Below are positions 36,564 to 45,531 of a DNA stretch of 64,000 bases, in pieces. Under the pieces are notes generated by a model. The model saw only the letters and a program-made list of their open reading frames with translations. It was not told where the DNA came from and ran no database searches. Origin of the DNA: Paludibaculum sp. (lineage in GTDB: Bacteria > Acidobacteriota > Terriglobia > Bryobacterales > Bryobacteraceae); NCBI GenBank assembly GCA_029973955.1, contig JARKQJ010000205.1:62001-126000 (forward strand), read 5' to 3'. Position numbers and translations under genes: made by a program. Every line of letters begins with the position of its first letter. The first letter of the stretch is position 1.

Positions 36564-37784
36564 ATGCAGAACGCCCTAGCCATTCTGCTCGCTGGCGGCG
36601 CAGGGGAGCGCCTCCATCCCCTCACGCGCAATATTGCCAAGCCCGCCGTGGCCTTTGGCGGCTTCTACCGCATCATCGACTTCACCCTCTCCAACTGCGT
36701 CAACTCAGGCATCCGCCGCATCTTCTGCCTCACCCAATACAAGTCCCTCGAACTCACCCGGCATATCCGCGAAGGCTGGAACCTCTTCTCCGGCGAGATG
36801 GGAGAGTTCATCGAAGCCGTGCCGCCCATGAAGCGCATCCATTCCGACTGGTACCTCGGCACCGCCGACTCCGTCTACCAGAACATTGAAAGCATCGAAT
36901 GCGAATGCCCCACCCACGTCCTCATCCTCGCCGGCGACCATATCTACAAAATGGACTACGGCGAGATGCTGGCCTGGCACATCGCACACGGCGCCAATGT
37001 CACGATTGCCACCATCCGCGCCAACCCAGAAGAGGCCCGCCAATATGGAGTCGTCGCCATCGAGCCAGGCACCTATCGCGTGAAGGGCTTCGAGGAAAAG
37101 CCCCAGCACGGACAGCCCGCGCCCTCCGCCTTCGATCCCTCCATGATCTCCGCCTCCATGGGCGTCTACATCTTCGACACTCACGTGCTGCTCCAGGCCC
37201 TGCGCGAAGATGCCGCCGATCCCAACTCCCAGCACGACTTCGGCAGAAACCTCCTCCCTGCACTCCTCCACCGCTGCCACGTCTCCGCCTACGACTTCCG
37301 CGACCTCAATCGCAAGTGCGTCCGCTATTGGCGCGACGTCGGCACCATCGACGCCTACTACGAGGCCAACATGGATCTCGTCAGCGTCTCGCCCGAGTTC
37401 AACCTCTACGACACCGAGTGGCCCATCCGCACCCGCATGCCACAGTCTCCACCCGCCAAGTTCGTCTTCGCCCAGGAGGGCCGCCGCATGGGCGTGGCCA
37501 CAGACTCCATCGTCTCCCCCGGCGTGATCGTCTCCGGTGCGCATATCCATCGCTCCGTGCTCTCTCCCGGCGTGCGCGTGAACTCCTACTGCAACGTCGA
37601 TTCCTCCATCCTCCTCCACGACGTCACCGTGGGCCGCTATTCGCGCATCACTCGCGCCATCCTAGCCGAAGGCGTCCATCTGCCCGAAGGCTCCATCATC
37701 GGAGAGGATCCCGCACGGGACCTCGCCGCCGGCTGCCACATCACCGACGGCGGTGTTACCGTAGTCAGCGCAGGAGGCTCGTAG
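36564..37784 (+). CDS. glgC: Glucose-1-phosphate adenylyltransferase
   Basis: 406 residues. The nucleotidyltransferase domain opens with [40 protein letters not shown], the ADP-glucose pyrophosphorylase signature, continues with [13 protein letters not shown] and [15 protein letters not shown], and ends in a left-handed beta helix ([42 protein letters not shown]). It makes ADP-glucose from ATP and glucose 1-phosphate for glycogen synthesis. A possible promoter is TTGTAA at 36521-36526 with TAGTCT 17 bp later. It is followed after 5 bp by a kinase-fold protein. No other glg gene is present in the window. Confidence 0.95.
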   Translation: MQNALAILLAGGAGERLHPLTRNIAKPAVAFGGFYRIIDFTLSNCVNSGIRRIFCLTQYKSLELTRHIREGWNLFSGEMGEFIEAVPPMKRIHSDWYLGTADSVYQNIESIECECPTHVLILAGDHIYKMDYGEMLAWHIAHGANVTIATIRANPEEARQYGVVAIEPGTYRVKGFEEKPQHGQPAPSAFDPSMISASMGVYIFDTHVLLQALREDAADPNSQHDFGRNLLPALLHRCHVSAYDFRDLNRKCVRYWRDVGTIDAYYEANMDLVSVSPEFNLYDTEWPIRTRMPQSPPAKFVFAQEGRRMGVATDSIVSPGVIVSGAHIHRSVLSPGVRVNSYCNVDSSILLHDVTVGRYSRITRAILAEGVHLPEGSIIGEDPARDLAAGCHITDGGVTVVSAGGS

Positions 37785-37789
37785 GATCT

Positions 37790-38656
37790 ATGCGCTCACT
37801 GCTCGAGGTAATGCCCGACGCGCCCGAGGAACTCACCTGCGGGCGGCTCAGGCGGCTTGGCGAAGGCGTCGGCAAGGTCGTCTACGCCTCCCAGAACTGG
37901 GTGGTCAAACGTGAACGCAGCACCAGCGAAGTCTTTTCCATGATCGTCGCCTGGAAGATGATCCGCCGCCTGGAGCAGCACCTTCCAGGAAACTGGGGCT
38001 GGAATATCCGGCAGCACCCGTCTCGCCAACTCCGTATGCTGCGAGTGGCTGCCCGCGCCGCGGTGGCCGTGGTGCCGCGCGGCCTCTGGTACTCCTCCCA
38101 CGTCGGCGATATGTGGCGCATCTACGCCCACCGCGATACGCGCGGCGAGCACCTCGCCGTGAAACACCTGGCCGGGACCTCCATCGTGCCGGAGACCATC
38201 ACCTTTCCCCCCACACGCGTGCGCATCAGCGGCTGGCCCGGCTATCTGATCGTCTCTGAAGCCACCGAACGCGTGGAGTGCACCCTCTATGACAAGGTGG
38301 TGAAGCTCGCCGGGCAGGGCAATTTCGAACTGGTGGAGATCTGGCTGGAGCGGCTCCTCGAACTCCGCCGCGCCGCCTGGCGCCGCGGCGTCTACTCCGT
38401 GGACGCCCACCTGCGCAACTTCGGCGTCATCCACAGCCGCGTCGTCCTGCTGGATGCCGGCGGACTCACTGACCGTTGGAGCGAAGTGGAAGAGCACCTG
38501 GCCCATCTCTCCGCCGCCCCTCGGCCGCACGTCGAAATGGGTCTGCGCGAAGTGCTCGAGGAGGCGCCGTCGGTGGCCAGCCGCTTCGACGAAAAGTGGC
38601 GCGAATCCGTCAATCGCGATACCGTCCGCTACTACTGGCCGGACCGTTATAGCTGA
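37790..38656 (+). CDS. Protein-kinase-like fold protein, function unknown
   Basis: The ATG at 37790, five bases after the glgC stop, gives 288 residues. Kinase-like landmarks are VVYASQNWVVKRE (candidate ATP-binding Lys40), the catalytic-loop-like SVDAHLRNFGV (Asp205, Asn210) and the metal-binding VVLLDAGGLTDRW (Asp222). The spacing is that of small atypical kinases such as the KdkA/APH type. No glycine-rich loop is obvious beyond LGEGVGKV. Its tight coupling to glgC and the divergent ATP-grasp cluster suggests phosphorylation of a sugar or small molecule rather than protein, but this cannot be shown here. Confidence 0.6.
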   Translation: MRSLLEVMPDAPEELTCGRLRRLGEGVGKVVYASQNWVVKRERSTSEVFSMIVAWKMIRRLEQHLPGNWGWNIRQHPSRQLRMLRVAARAAVAVVPRGLWYSSHVGDMWRIYAHRDTRGEHLAVKHLAGTSIVPETITFPPTRVRISGWPGYLIVSEATERVECTLYDKVVKLAGQGNFELVEIWLERLLELRRAAWRRGVYSVDAHLRNFGVIHSRVVLLDAGGLTDRWSEVEEHLAHLSAAPRPHVEMGLREVLEEAPSVASRFDEKWRESVNRDTVRYYWPDRYS

Positions 38657-38669
38657 GATCCACCCGCCC

Positions 38670-39320
38670 TCAGTGCTCCACCCGCCCCACCAGCCCGGCG
38701 TCGAACAGCCGCTGGTCCATCGGCTTCAGTCGCCGGATCTGCGACGGCGTCAGCAGCGCCGTGTGCGCCACCTCGCATAGATACTCCGGCACGTACCAGA
38801 CGTCCTCCTCGCTCGCCATCCAGCCGCGCCCGTCGAAGCGGCTCAGGTTGACAGGCCGCGTCGAATAGCCGCGCAGCGTCTTCTCTCCCTTCAGGTTGTA
38901 ATAGTGCGCGAAGTAGCTCAGCGCCAGCTCGCGCAGATTGCGGTAGACCGGCTCGCGGAAGCGCAGCCCGGAGTAGTTGGACTTGGCGATCGCACCCCAG
39001 CACCTGTCCACCTGGAAGATGGCCAGCACGTGATCGTCGTCGCGGACCGATTCCAGGTCCATCAACAGCGGCTCATGGCCGGCGGCGCGCAGCGCGGCCG
39101 CCGCCAGCATCGCCCCTTCCATGCAATGCGCGTGGCACTGCCGCAGCACCTGCCGCGGCGATAGGCACGTGGCGCCCTCGGCCTCCACGTTGTAGTTGAG
39201 ATCGTCGAGGAAGCGCTGGATGCGATACGGCGTCTTCAACGCGCGCAACGCGCTCCACTCCGCCCGGCTGAGCCCGTACCGCTCCACGCTCTTCACTCCA
39301 CCGCGCTCCGCGCGCGTCAT
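38670..39320 (-). CDS. Small protein with transglutaminase-like Cys/His features
   Basis: 216 residues without a signal peptide. The segment RQCHAHCMEGAMLAAAALRAAGHEPLLMDLES places Cys66 at the start of a helix, and VRDDDHVLAIFQVDRCWGAIAKSNYSGL supplies His97 and following polar residues. This Cys-helix-strand-His order fits the transglutaminase/papain-like superfamily. The ATG overlaps the end of the M16 gene upstream as ATGA, so it is the third gene of the M16 operon. Function unassigned; the call rests on motif order only. Confidence 0.6.
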   Translation of the reverse strand: MTRAERGGVKSVERYGLSRAEWSALRALKTPYRIQRFLDDLNYNVEAEGATCLSPRQVLRQCHAHCMEGAMLAAAALRAAGHEPLLMDLESVRDDDHVLAIFQVDRCWGAIAKSNYSGLRFREPVYRNLRELALSYFAHYYNLKGEKTLRGYSTRPVNLSRFDGRGWMASEEDVWYVPEYLCEVAHTALLTPSQIRRLKPMDQRLFDAGLVGRVEH

Positions 39321-40702
39321 TCAAAAAAACCCGGCGCCTGGATCGAGAGCGTCTTCTGCGTGGGCGCGTACTTCCTCACCATCGGCGCCACCTTGGCGGC
39401 GTTGCCGATCAGGCAGAACTGCAGCGCCCCAGCCGTGTAATACTTGCGCGCGATGGCGTTGGCCTGCTCCAGCGTCACCGCGTCGATCCGCGAGAACAGG
39501 TCGTCGATCTCTCCCTTGTTCAACCCGTAGAACTCCAGTTCGCCCAGCACGCTCGCCAGTTGGTCCGCGGTCTCCAGGCGGTCTGTGGGGAAATTGCCCT
39601 TGATGTAGGCCTTGGCGGAGGCGAGTTGCGCCGCGTCGATGCCTTTGGTGCGCAGGCGGTCCAGCACGGCCAGCGTCAGGTCCAGCGCCTTCTCGGTCGA
39701 GTCGGTGCGCGTGTAAGAGTTGATGACGATCCCGCCGTCCAGCCGGTCTTCCTCCAGAATGCACTGCGCCCCATAAGTCAGGCCGGAGTTGACCCTCAGT
39801 TCATCGTTGAGCATCGAGGTGAAGCGTCCGCCGAAAAGTGTATTGATGATCATCAGCGGGACGCGATCCGGGTTGGTGCGGCTGATGCCGGCCATGCCGA
39901 TGCGGAAGTACGTCTGCGTCGCGTCCGGCTTGTCCACAAGCAATAGGCGTGCGGCCGTGTATTTCGGCGCTTCGGCCTTCGCCGGCGCGAACTCCGTTCC
40001 GGCCGGCACCGCTCCGGCGATGGCGCTGATGCGCGCGCCCAGCGTGGCCGGGTCGAAATCTCCGGCGGCGATCAGGATCAGGTTGCGCCCCGTGTAGGCG
40101 CGCTTGTAAAACGCCTCAATGGCGGCCCGGTCCATCTTCGCCAGCGAGTCCTCGGTGGCCGCGCCCGAGCTCCGGTATGGGTGGCCGGCGGGATAGTAGA
40201 AACCATTGAAGTAGCGGCCGATCGCCATACCGGGGTTGTCTTTCACCGACCGCACCTGGTCGGTGGATTGCGACAACACCTTCTTCACTTCCGCTTCGGG
40301 AAAGGAGGGGTGCAGCAGAACATCCTCAAAAATCGCCAGCGCCTGGGTGGAGGTGCGGGCCATGAACTCCGTTGCCACCGTCGACATCTGCCGGTTGGAA
40401 AATAGCTGCAGCGTGGCGCCTAGCGAGTCCAGTTCGAGGGCGATCTGTTCGTTCGTGCGCGCCGCCGTGCCGCGCCGCATCAGCTCCGCAGTGATCGATG
40501 CGATCCCGTTCAATCCGGCGGGTTCCGCCTCCGCGCCTCCGCGGAAGACGGCCCGCACGCTCACCAGCGGCACGTCGGGTTTCCGCAGCAGAATCACGGT
40601 GGCCCCGTTCGGCAGCGTGCGTTTGTCCACTTGAGGCAGCCGGACCTGGGCGCTCAGCGCCGAGGCGGCGGCCAGCATCAGCAGTGTGGAGCGGGCGTTC
40701 AT
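39317..40702 (-). CDS. M16 peptidase-like subunit lacking the zinc motif
   Basis: 461 residues with a signal peptide (MNARSTLLMLAAASALSAQ) and the M16 fold (VDKRTLPNGATVILLRKPDVPLVSVRAVFRGGAEAEPAGLNGIASITAELMRRGT). At the place of the zinc motif HxxEH it reads S-I-T-A-E, so both histidines and the catalytic Glu are gone. It keeps the C-terminal half with the RY-type residues (VNSGLTYGAQCILEEDRLDGG). In mitochondrial processing peptidase and related bacterial pairs an inactive subunit binds substrate for its active partner. The active partner here is the adjacent upstream gene, coupled by ATGA (40699-40702). Confidence 0.9.
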   Translation of the reverse strand: MNARSTLLMLAAASALSAQVRLPQVDKRTLPNGATVILLRKPDVPLVSVRAVFRGGAEAEPAGLNGIASITAELMRRGTAARTNEQIALELDSLGATLQLFSNRQMSTVATEFMARTSTQALAIFEDVLLHPSFPEAEVKKVLSQSTDQVRSVKDNPGMAIGRYFNGFYYPAGHPYRSSGAATEDSLAKMDRAAIEAFYKRAYTGRNLILIAAGDFDPATLGARISAIAGAVPAGTEFAPAKAEAPKYTAARLLLVDKPDATQTYFRIGMAGISRTNPDRVPLMIINTLFGGRFTSMLNDELRVNSGLTYGAQCILEEDRLDGGIVINSYTRTDSTEKALDLTLAVLDRLRTKGIDAAQLASAKAYIKGNFPTDRLETADQLASVLGELEFYGLNKGEIDDLFSRIDAVTLEQANAIARKYYTAGALQFCLIGNAAKVAPMVRKYAPTQKTLSIQAPGFFE

Positions 40703-42027
40703 TGCGCGGCCTCCTTCTCTTTCTCGGGAATCAGTGTGGCCACGGTGCGGTTTTTGGCCGTAAAGATCTTGGCTGCCACGCGTTGCACGTCCTCCGGCTT
40801 CACTTTGTCCAGCTCCTGCGTCACCTGGTTGATCCGGTTCCAGTCGCCGTAGAAGACCTCATAAGTGCCCAGCGAATTGGCCTTGCCCGCGATCGTCTTC
40901 AGGCTGCGGTAGAAGTTGGCCAGAATCTGGTTGCGCGCCTTGTTCAGTTCGTCGGCCGTAACCCCCTGCTTCGCCAGGCGGTCGAGTTCCTCATAGAGCG
41001 CCGCTTCCGCCGCTTCCGGAGTCTTGCCTGAGCGCACCTGAAACGTGAAGCTGAACAGCGTCGGATCCAGCGCCGGACCCGTGCCGCCGCGCACGTTCAG
41101 CGCGAGCTGGTCTTTCTCCACCATGCGCTGATGCAGCCGTGAACTCCGGCCCGTGGTCAGAATCGTTTCGATCAGATCATAGATCGGCGTCTCAGGATCC
41201 CGCGTGGCGCCCACGTGGAAGCCCACCATCACCAGCGGCAGATTCGCCGGGCGGCGTACCACCACGCGCCGCTCGCCCAGTTGCTCCGGTTCCATCGTAC
41301 GCACCGCCGGCGGCGGCGGCTGGCTGGGAATCGGTTCGATGTACTTCTTCGCCAGCGCCAATATCTCCTCCGGCGTGACGTCGCCCGTCACCACCATCAC
41401 GCAATTGTTCGGCGCATAGCCCATCTTGAAGTGCGCCTTCAGGTCGTCCATGGTCCAGGCTTCGATATCGGACGCCCAGCCGATCACGGGCCAGTGGTAC
41501 GGGTGCGCGATGAACGCGGCCGCGTTGAACTGCTCGTCCAGCACGCCAAAGGGACTGTTGTCCACTGAGGTGCGCCGCTCGGAGTACACCACGCCGCGCT
41601 CGCTCTCGACAATCTTGGGGTCGAAGGCGAGGTCCCGAATCCGGTCGCTCTCCATGTCGAACATCAGCTCCAGCGCCGACTTCGGAAACCAGTCGGTGTA
41701 AACCGTGACGTCGTTCGATGTATACGCGTTGTTGCGGCCCCCGGCCTTCTCCATGTGGATGTCGAACTGCTTAGGGCCGTACTTCTTCGCGCCGTTGAAC
41801 ATCATGTGCTCGAAATAGTGGCTGATGCCCGTCGTGCCCGGCCGCTCGTTCCGCGAACCGATCTTATAGAAGAAGTACAGCGAGACGTTCGGCACGTCGT
41901 GGTCCTCGTGGATGAGGATCTTCATGCCGTTGGAAAGCGTGTGCGTAGTGACCTTGATCTCCTGCGCCGATAGCGCCGCGGTCACTAGCGCGGCCAGCGG
42001 AAAGACGATTGCGAGAATGCGCCGCAT
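40699..42027 (-). CDS. M16 zinc metallopeptidase, active subunit
   Basis: 442 residues with a signal peptide (MRRILAIVFPLAALVTAALSAQ). The inverted zinc motif is intact, H70-Y-F-E73-H74 in TTGISHYFEHMMFNGA, and the distal zinc ligand is Glu150 in VESERGVVYSE, the expected 75 residues after His74. The second half (GYAPNNCVMVVTGDVTPEEILALAKKYIEPIP) is the non-catalytic M16 repeat. Predicted to be periplasmic, cleaving small peptides inside a two-subunit chamber with the product of the downstream gene. It is the first gene of a three-gene operon. Confidence 0.94.
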   Translation of the reverse strand: MRRILAIVFPLAALVTAALSAQEIKVTTHTLSNGMKILIHEDHDVPNVSLYFFYKIGSRNERPGTTGISHYFEHMMFNGAKKYGPKQFDIHMEKAGGRNNAYTSNDVTVYTDWFPKSALELMFDMESDRIRDLAFDPKIVESERGVVYSERRTSVDNSPFGVLDEQFNAAAFIAHPYHWPVIGWASDIEAWTMDDLKAHFKMGYAPNNCVMVVTGDVTPEEILALAKKYIEPIPSQPPPPAVRTMEPEQLGERRVVVRRPANLPLVMVGFHVGATRDPETPIYDLIETILTTGRSSRLHQRMVEKDQLALNVRGGTGPALDPTLFSFTFQVRSGKTPEAAEAALYEELDRLAKQGVTADELNKARNQILANFYRSLKTIAGKANSLGTYEVFYGDWNRINQVTQELDKVKPEDVQRVAAKIFTAKNRTVATLIPEKEKEAAQ

Positions 42028-42274
42028 AGCTCCAAAGTAACAAGGCGAAATTCACCGCGCACGTAACATTCGGCCGGGTGCGCTTGCCGCCGCTGCCGCG
42101 ACGCGTGGTTCTCTTGTGGGGGATCCGTGTGAGCGATAAGCAGGAAGTCCGGCAGGGCACCCTTCGCCTCTTTGTGCGCACGCTGCGCAATATTGACACG
42201 GAACTACTCGGCCTTAAAACCGTGCCCCGGCCGGCACGCGTGCTAGCCTATTTCATGTTCGACCTGGCAGAACC
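42028..42274. other. Intergenic region between the M16 operon and the amidohydrolase pair
   Basis: This 247-bp gap separates divergent operons. A 66-codon frame at 42078-42278 has no ribosome-binding site, is arginine-rich and overlaps the amidohydrolase start, so I do not call it. TTGACA-like hexamers are not obvious; both operon promoters should lie here. Confidence 0.5.
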
Positions 42275-43615
42275 ATGAAACTCAGAGCAACACTCGCATT
42301 GTGCCTGGCCTGCGGCCTGTGGGCGCAGGAGCGGCCGAAAGCCTTCGCCGGCGCGCGCATTATTCCCATCGCCGGCCCCGAAATCCCCGACGGCGTGCTC
42401 GTCGTCGAAAAGGGCAAGGTCGTCGCCGTCGGCCCCACGGCGTCCACCGCCGTGCCGGCCAATGCGGAAAGGATCGACGCGCGCGGCAAGGTGATCATGC
42501 CCGGCCTCGTCGATTCGCATAGCCACATCGGGAGCCCCGAAGGCGGCGACGCCAGCGGCCCCATTCAGCCCGACGTCCGAGTGCTCGATTCCATCAACGT
42601 CCGCGCCAGCAGCGTGCAGAAAGCGCGCGCCGGCGGCATCACCACGGTGAACGTCATGCCCGGCTCCGGCCACCTCTCCAGCGGTCAGACCCTCTACCTG
42701 AAACTGCGCGCCGGCCAGATCATCGACGACCTCCTCATTCAGCTCCCAGACGGCTCCACCGCCGGCGGCCTCAAAATGGCCAACGGCACCAACCCCCGCC
42801 GCAACGCCCCCTTCCCCGGCACCCGCGCCAAAGCCGCTGCCCTCGTGCGCGAGCAGTTCATCAAGGCCCAGGAGTATCGCGACAAAGTGAAGGCTGCCGC
42901 CGGCGATGCCTCCAAACTTCCGCCGCGCGACCTGCGCATGGAAGAACTGGTCGAGGTGCTCGACGGCAAACGCACCGTCCAACACCATACCCACCGCCAT
43001 GACGACATCCTTACCGTCCTCCGCCTGCAGAAGGAGTTCGGCTTCAAGGTGGTGCTCCACCACGTCAGCGATGGCTGGATGGTCGCGGACCAGATCGCCG
43101 CCGCCGGCGTGCCCGTCTCCGTGATCGTCATCGACTCCCCCGGCGGCAAGCTCGAAGCCAAGGACGCCGACATCCGCACCGCCGCTGTGCTCGAGAAAGC
43201 CGGCGTGCTGGTGGGCTTCCATACCGACGACGGCGTCACCGACTCCCGCCTCTTCCTCCGCGCCGCCGCCCTCGCCGTGCGCGCCGGCATGTCGCGCGAA
43301 AAGGCGCTCTACGGCGTCACCATGGCCAACGCCCGTATCCTTGGCCTCGACCAGCGCGTCGGCACCCTCCAGGCCGGCAAAGACGCCGACTTCATCCTCC
43401 TCTCCGGCGATCCTTTCAGCGTCTACTCCCACGTGCTCGAAACCTGGGTAGAAGGCGCCAAGGTCTTTGACCGATCCAACCCCAAGGATCACCTGCTGGC
43501 CGTCGGCGGCTATGGCGCCAGCCAGGATGGCGACCTCCACATCGACGAGTGCATGAAGGGCAGCGCCACCGGAAGCGCCACAGGAAGCGCCACAGGAAGT
43601 GAGGACCTCCGCTAA
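42275..43615 (+). CDS. Secreted metal-dependent amidohydrolase
   Basis: 446 residues with a signal peptide (MKLRATLALCLACGLWAQ). The amidohydrolase core has the HxH pair His82/His84 in VIMPGLVDSHSHIG, later metal or catalytic residues in RTVQHHTHRHDDIL and FKVVLHHVSDGW, and the Asp region in VGFHTDDGVTDSRL, followed by KALYGVTMANARILGLDQRVGTLQAGKDADFILLSGDP, which closes the composite beta domain. It resembles imidazolonepropionase/dipeptidase-like periplasmic enzymes. Its C-terminus carries a GSATGSATGSATGS tail. The stop overlaps the next gene as TAATG, and that gene is a degenerate paralogue, so the two probably form a heteromer. Confidence 0.87.
   Translation: MKLRATLALCLACGLWAQERPKAFAGARIIPIAGPEIPDGVLVVEKGKVVAVGPTASTAVPANAERIDARGKVIMPGLVDSHSHIGSPEGGDASGPIQPDVRVLDSINVRASSVQKARAGGITTVNVMPGSGHLSSGQTLYLKLRAGQIIDDLLIQLPDGSTAGGLKMANGTNPRRNAPFPGTRAKAAALVREQFIKAQEYRDKVKAAAGDASKLPPRDLRMEELVEVLDGKRTVQHHTHRHDDILTVLRLQKEFGFKVVLHHVSDGWMVADQIAAAGVPVSVIVIDSPGGKLEAKDADIRTAAVLEKAGVLVGFHTDDGVTDSRLFLRAAALAVRAGMSREKALYGVTMANARILGLDQRVGTLQAGKDADFILLSGDPFSVYSHVLETWVEGAKVFDRSNPKDHLLAVGGYGASQDGDLHIDECMKGSATGSATGSATGSEDLR
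43562..43597 (+). repeat. 12-bp tandem repeat coding for a GSAT tail
   Basis: Three copies of AGCGCCAC[C/A]GGA occur in tandem in frame at the end of the amidohydrolase gene. Copy-number change would alter the tail by four residues per unit without shifting the frame. Confidence 0.85.
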
Positions 43616-44802
43616 TGAAAATCATCCTGTTGCTCACCGCCGCGGCCGCGCTGGCCTCCGCGCAGAACCTCGCCATCCACGGCGAACTGGTCTACACCAT
43701 GGCCGGTGCGCCGCTCAAAGACGGCGTCGTGTTGATCCGCGACGGCAAGATCGAACGCGTCGGTCCCGCGTCCCAAGTGAAACCGCCCGCCGGCTACCAG
43801 GTGCTGCAAGCCAAGGTGGTGACCCCCGGCCTCATCGACGCTCACGCCACGCTCGGCCTCAGCGGCGCTCTGAATCAGCCACAGGATCAGGACCAGGTTG
43901 AAAAGAGCGCTCCGATGCAGCCCGAACTGCGCGCCATCGACGCCTTCGACCCGCAGGAACGCCTTATCGAGTGGGTGCGCAGCTTCGGCGTCACTACCAT
44001 TCACACCGGCCACGGCCAGGGCATTCTCATCTCCGGCCAGACCATGATTATCAAGACCAACGCCAGGACCGCTGACGACGCCATCGTCCCCGTCGCCATG
44101 ATCGCCGCCACGCTCGGCAACGATGCCCGCGCCGATGCCGGCAAGAGCCCCGGCACCCGCGCCAAGATGATCGCCATGCTGCGTGCCGAATTGATCAAAG
44201 CGCAGGAAGCCACCAAGAAGACCGACAAGAAGGACACCGCCCGCGACCTGCGCGCCGAGGCCTTCCAGAAACTCGTCAAAGGCGAACTGCCCCTGCTCGT
44301 CACCGTTCACAAGGCCAACGACATCCTCACCGCCATTCGCCTCGGCCAGGAGTTCGGCCTCAAGATCGTGCTCGACGGAGTCTCGGAAGCGCCCGAGGTG
44401 ATCCCGCAAATCAAGGCGTCGGGCTATCCCGTCATCCTCCACCCGACCATGCAGCGCTCCTACGGCGATACCCAGAACCTCAGCATGGAGACCGCCTCCA
44501 AGCTCAGCGCCGCCGGCATTCCCTTCGCCCTGCAGAGCGGCTTCGAAGACTACGTGCCGAAAACGCGAGTCGTCCTCTGGGAAGCCGGCATCGCCGCGGC
44601 CAACGGCCTGGGCGCGGAAAAGGCTCTCGCCAGCATCACCATCGACGCCGCAAAACTCCTCGGCATCGCCAACCGCGCGGGCTCGCTCGAGCCCGGCAAG
44701 GACGGCGACATCGCCCTCTACGACGGCGACCCGCTCGAATACACCACCCACTGCACCGGCGTGGTCGTCGGCGGAGTGGCCGTGCAGGCAACGGCGCGCT
44801 AG
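43615..44802 (+). CDS. Secreted amidohydrolase-like protein with degenerate metal site
   Basis: 395 residues with a short signal peptide (MKIILLLTAAAALASAQ). It is a paralogue of the preceding protein by order and by the shared ALASITIDAAKLLGIANRAGSLEPGKDGDIALYDGDP end. The HxH motif has become H77-A-T79 in VVTPGLIDAHATLG, and the later histidine/aspartate positions read LKIVLDGVSEAPE and FALQSGFEDYV, so most metal ligands are absent. A role as a structural partner of the intact upstream enzyme is the simplest reading. Start overlaps the upstream stop by one base (TAATG), so production is coupled. Confidence 0.8.
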   Translation: MKIILLLTAAAALASAQNLAIHGELVYTMAGAPLKDGVVLIRDGKIERVGPASQVKPPAGYQVLQAKVVTPGLIDAHATLGLSGALNQPQDQDQVEKSAPMQPELRAIDAFDPQERLIEWVRSFGVTTIHTGHGQGILISGQTMIIKTNARTADDAIVPVAMIAATLGNDARADAGKSPGTRAKMIAMLRAELIKAQEATKKTDKKDTARDLRAEAFQKLVKGELPLLVTVHKANDILTAIRLGQEFGLKIVLDGVSEAPEVIPQIKASGYPVILHPTMQRSYGDTQNLSMETASKLSAAGIPFALQSGFEDYVPKTRVVLWEAGIAAANGLGAEKALASITIDAAKLLGIANRAGSLEPGKDGDIALYDGDPLEYTTHCTGVVVGGVAVQATAR

Positions 44803-44830
44803 TCACAAAACGGAACTGCAAAACAAAGGC

Positions 44831-44879
44831 TTGACGTGTCGCTACAATCTGCGCATACTGGTCTGCGGTGCAGACCAGT
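44831..44879 (+). promoter_or_regulatory. Promoter overlapped by a 23-bp palindromic operator
   Basis: TTGACG (44831-44836) and CATACT (44854-44859) are 17 bp apart. ACTGGTCTGC (44857-44866) is perfectly inverted as GCAGACCAGT (44870-44879) around a 3-bp centre, covering the end of the -10 and the transcription start. The winged-helix protein encoded at 45528 is the natural candidate to bind it. Confidence 0.75.
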
Positions 44880-44898
44880 TTGGAAAAAGGCACTCAGA

Positions 44899-45531
44899 AT
44901 GACGGCACAAGCTGACTTACGCGACCTCGAGAGCCGCCCGCAGCGCTATTGGAACGTGGACGGCATCCCCGAGATCATCATGGGTTTGACCTGGATGGTC
45001 TGGGGCGGCGCGCTGATCCTGGGCCGCCAGATCGATCATGAGTCAGCCTACAAAGCCTATTGGTTGGTGGTGCCCCCGCTGCTCGCGGTCAGCGGCTTCG
45101 CGGGCCAATGGCTGACGAAGAAACTGAAGGAGCGCTACACCTATCCGCGCACCGGCTACGTTGTCTACAAAGAGCCCTCGCCGAAGCTGCGCTACCTCAC
45201 GGCGGGAGTGGCGGTCGTGGTGGCCGCGGCGCTGGCTGCTCTCATCGTCACCGGTCGTTCGGAGGGCGTGCGGATGACCATCACTCCAGGCGTGGGCGTG
45301 GTCATCAGCCTGGCCCTGCTGGTCGCCTCCATGCGGCAGAAAGCGGCGCATCTTCTGGCTCTGGCCGGCGTGTCGCTGGCCTTGGCCGCGGCGGCGGCGG
45401 CGTTGCGTTGGAACGCCGATGGAATGAGTGGGCTGTTTGTCGGACTGGGTCTCGCCTCGGCTCTCGTCGGAGCCTGGAGGTTCAGGCAATACCTGGCGGC
45501 GAATCGCCCGGCGGAGGACGCGCGGCAGTGA
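44899..45531 (+). CDS. Multi-pass membrane protein, function unknown
   Basis: The ATG at 44899 gives MTAQADLRDLESRPQRYWNVDGIPEII and 210 residues; the earlier ATG at 44836 lies within the promoter. About five hydrophobic segments can be seen: IMGLTWMVWGGALIL, YWLVVPPLLAVSGFAG, AVVVAAALAALIVTG, GVVISLALLVASM and LLALAGVSLALAAAAAAL. No transport or catalytic motif is recognised. It is coupled to a winged-helix regulator by GTGA, and the promoter in front is covered by a perfect palindrome, so the pair looks like a self-regulated membrane/regulator unit. Confidence 0.75.
   Translation: MTAQADLRDLESRPQRYWNVDGIPEIIMGLTWMVWGGALILGRQIDHESAYKAYWLVVPPLLAVSGFAGQWLTKKLKERYTYPRTGYVVYKEPSPKLRYLTAGVAVVVAAALAALIVTGRSEGVRMTITPGVGVVISLALLVASMRQKAAHLLALAGVSLALAAAAAALRWNADGMSGLFVGLGLASALVGAWRFRQYLAANRPAEDARQ

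Noticed and set aside
42078-42278. 66-codon frame in the M16/amidohydrolase gap
   Set aside because: No ribosome-binding site, arginine-rich, and it overlaps the start of a real gene.
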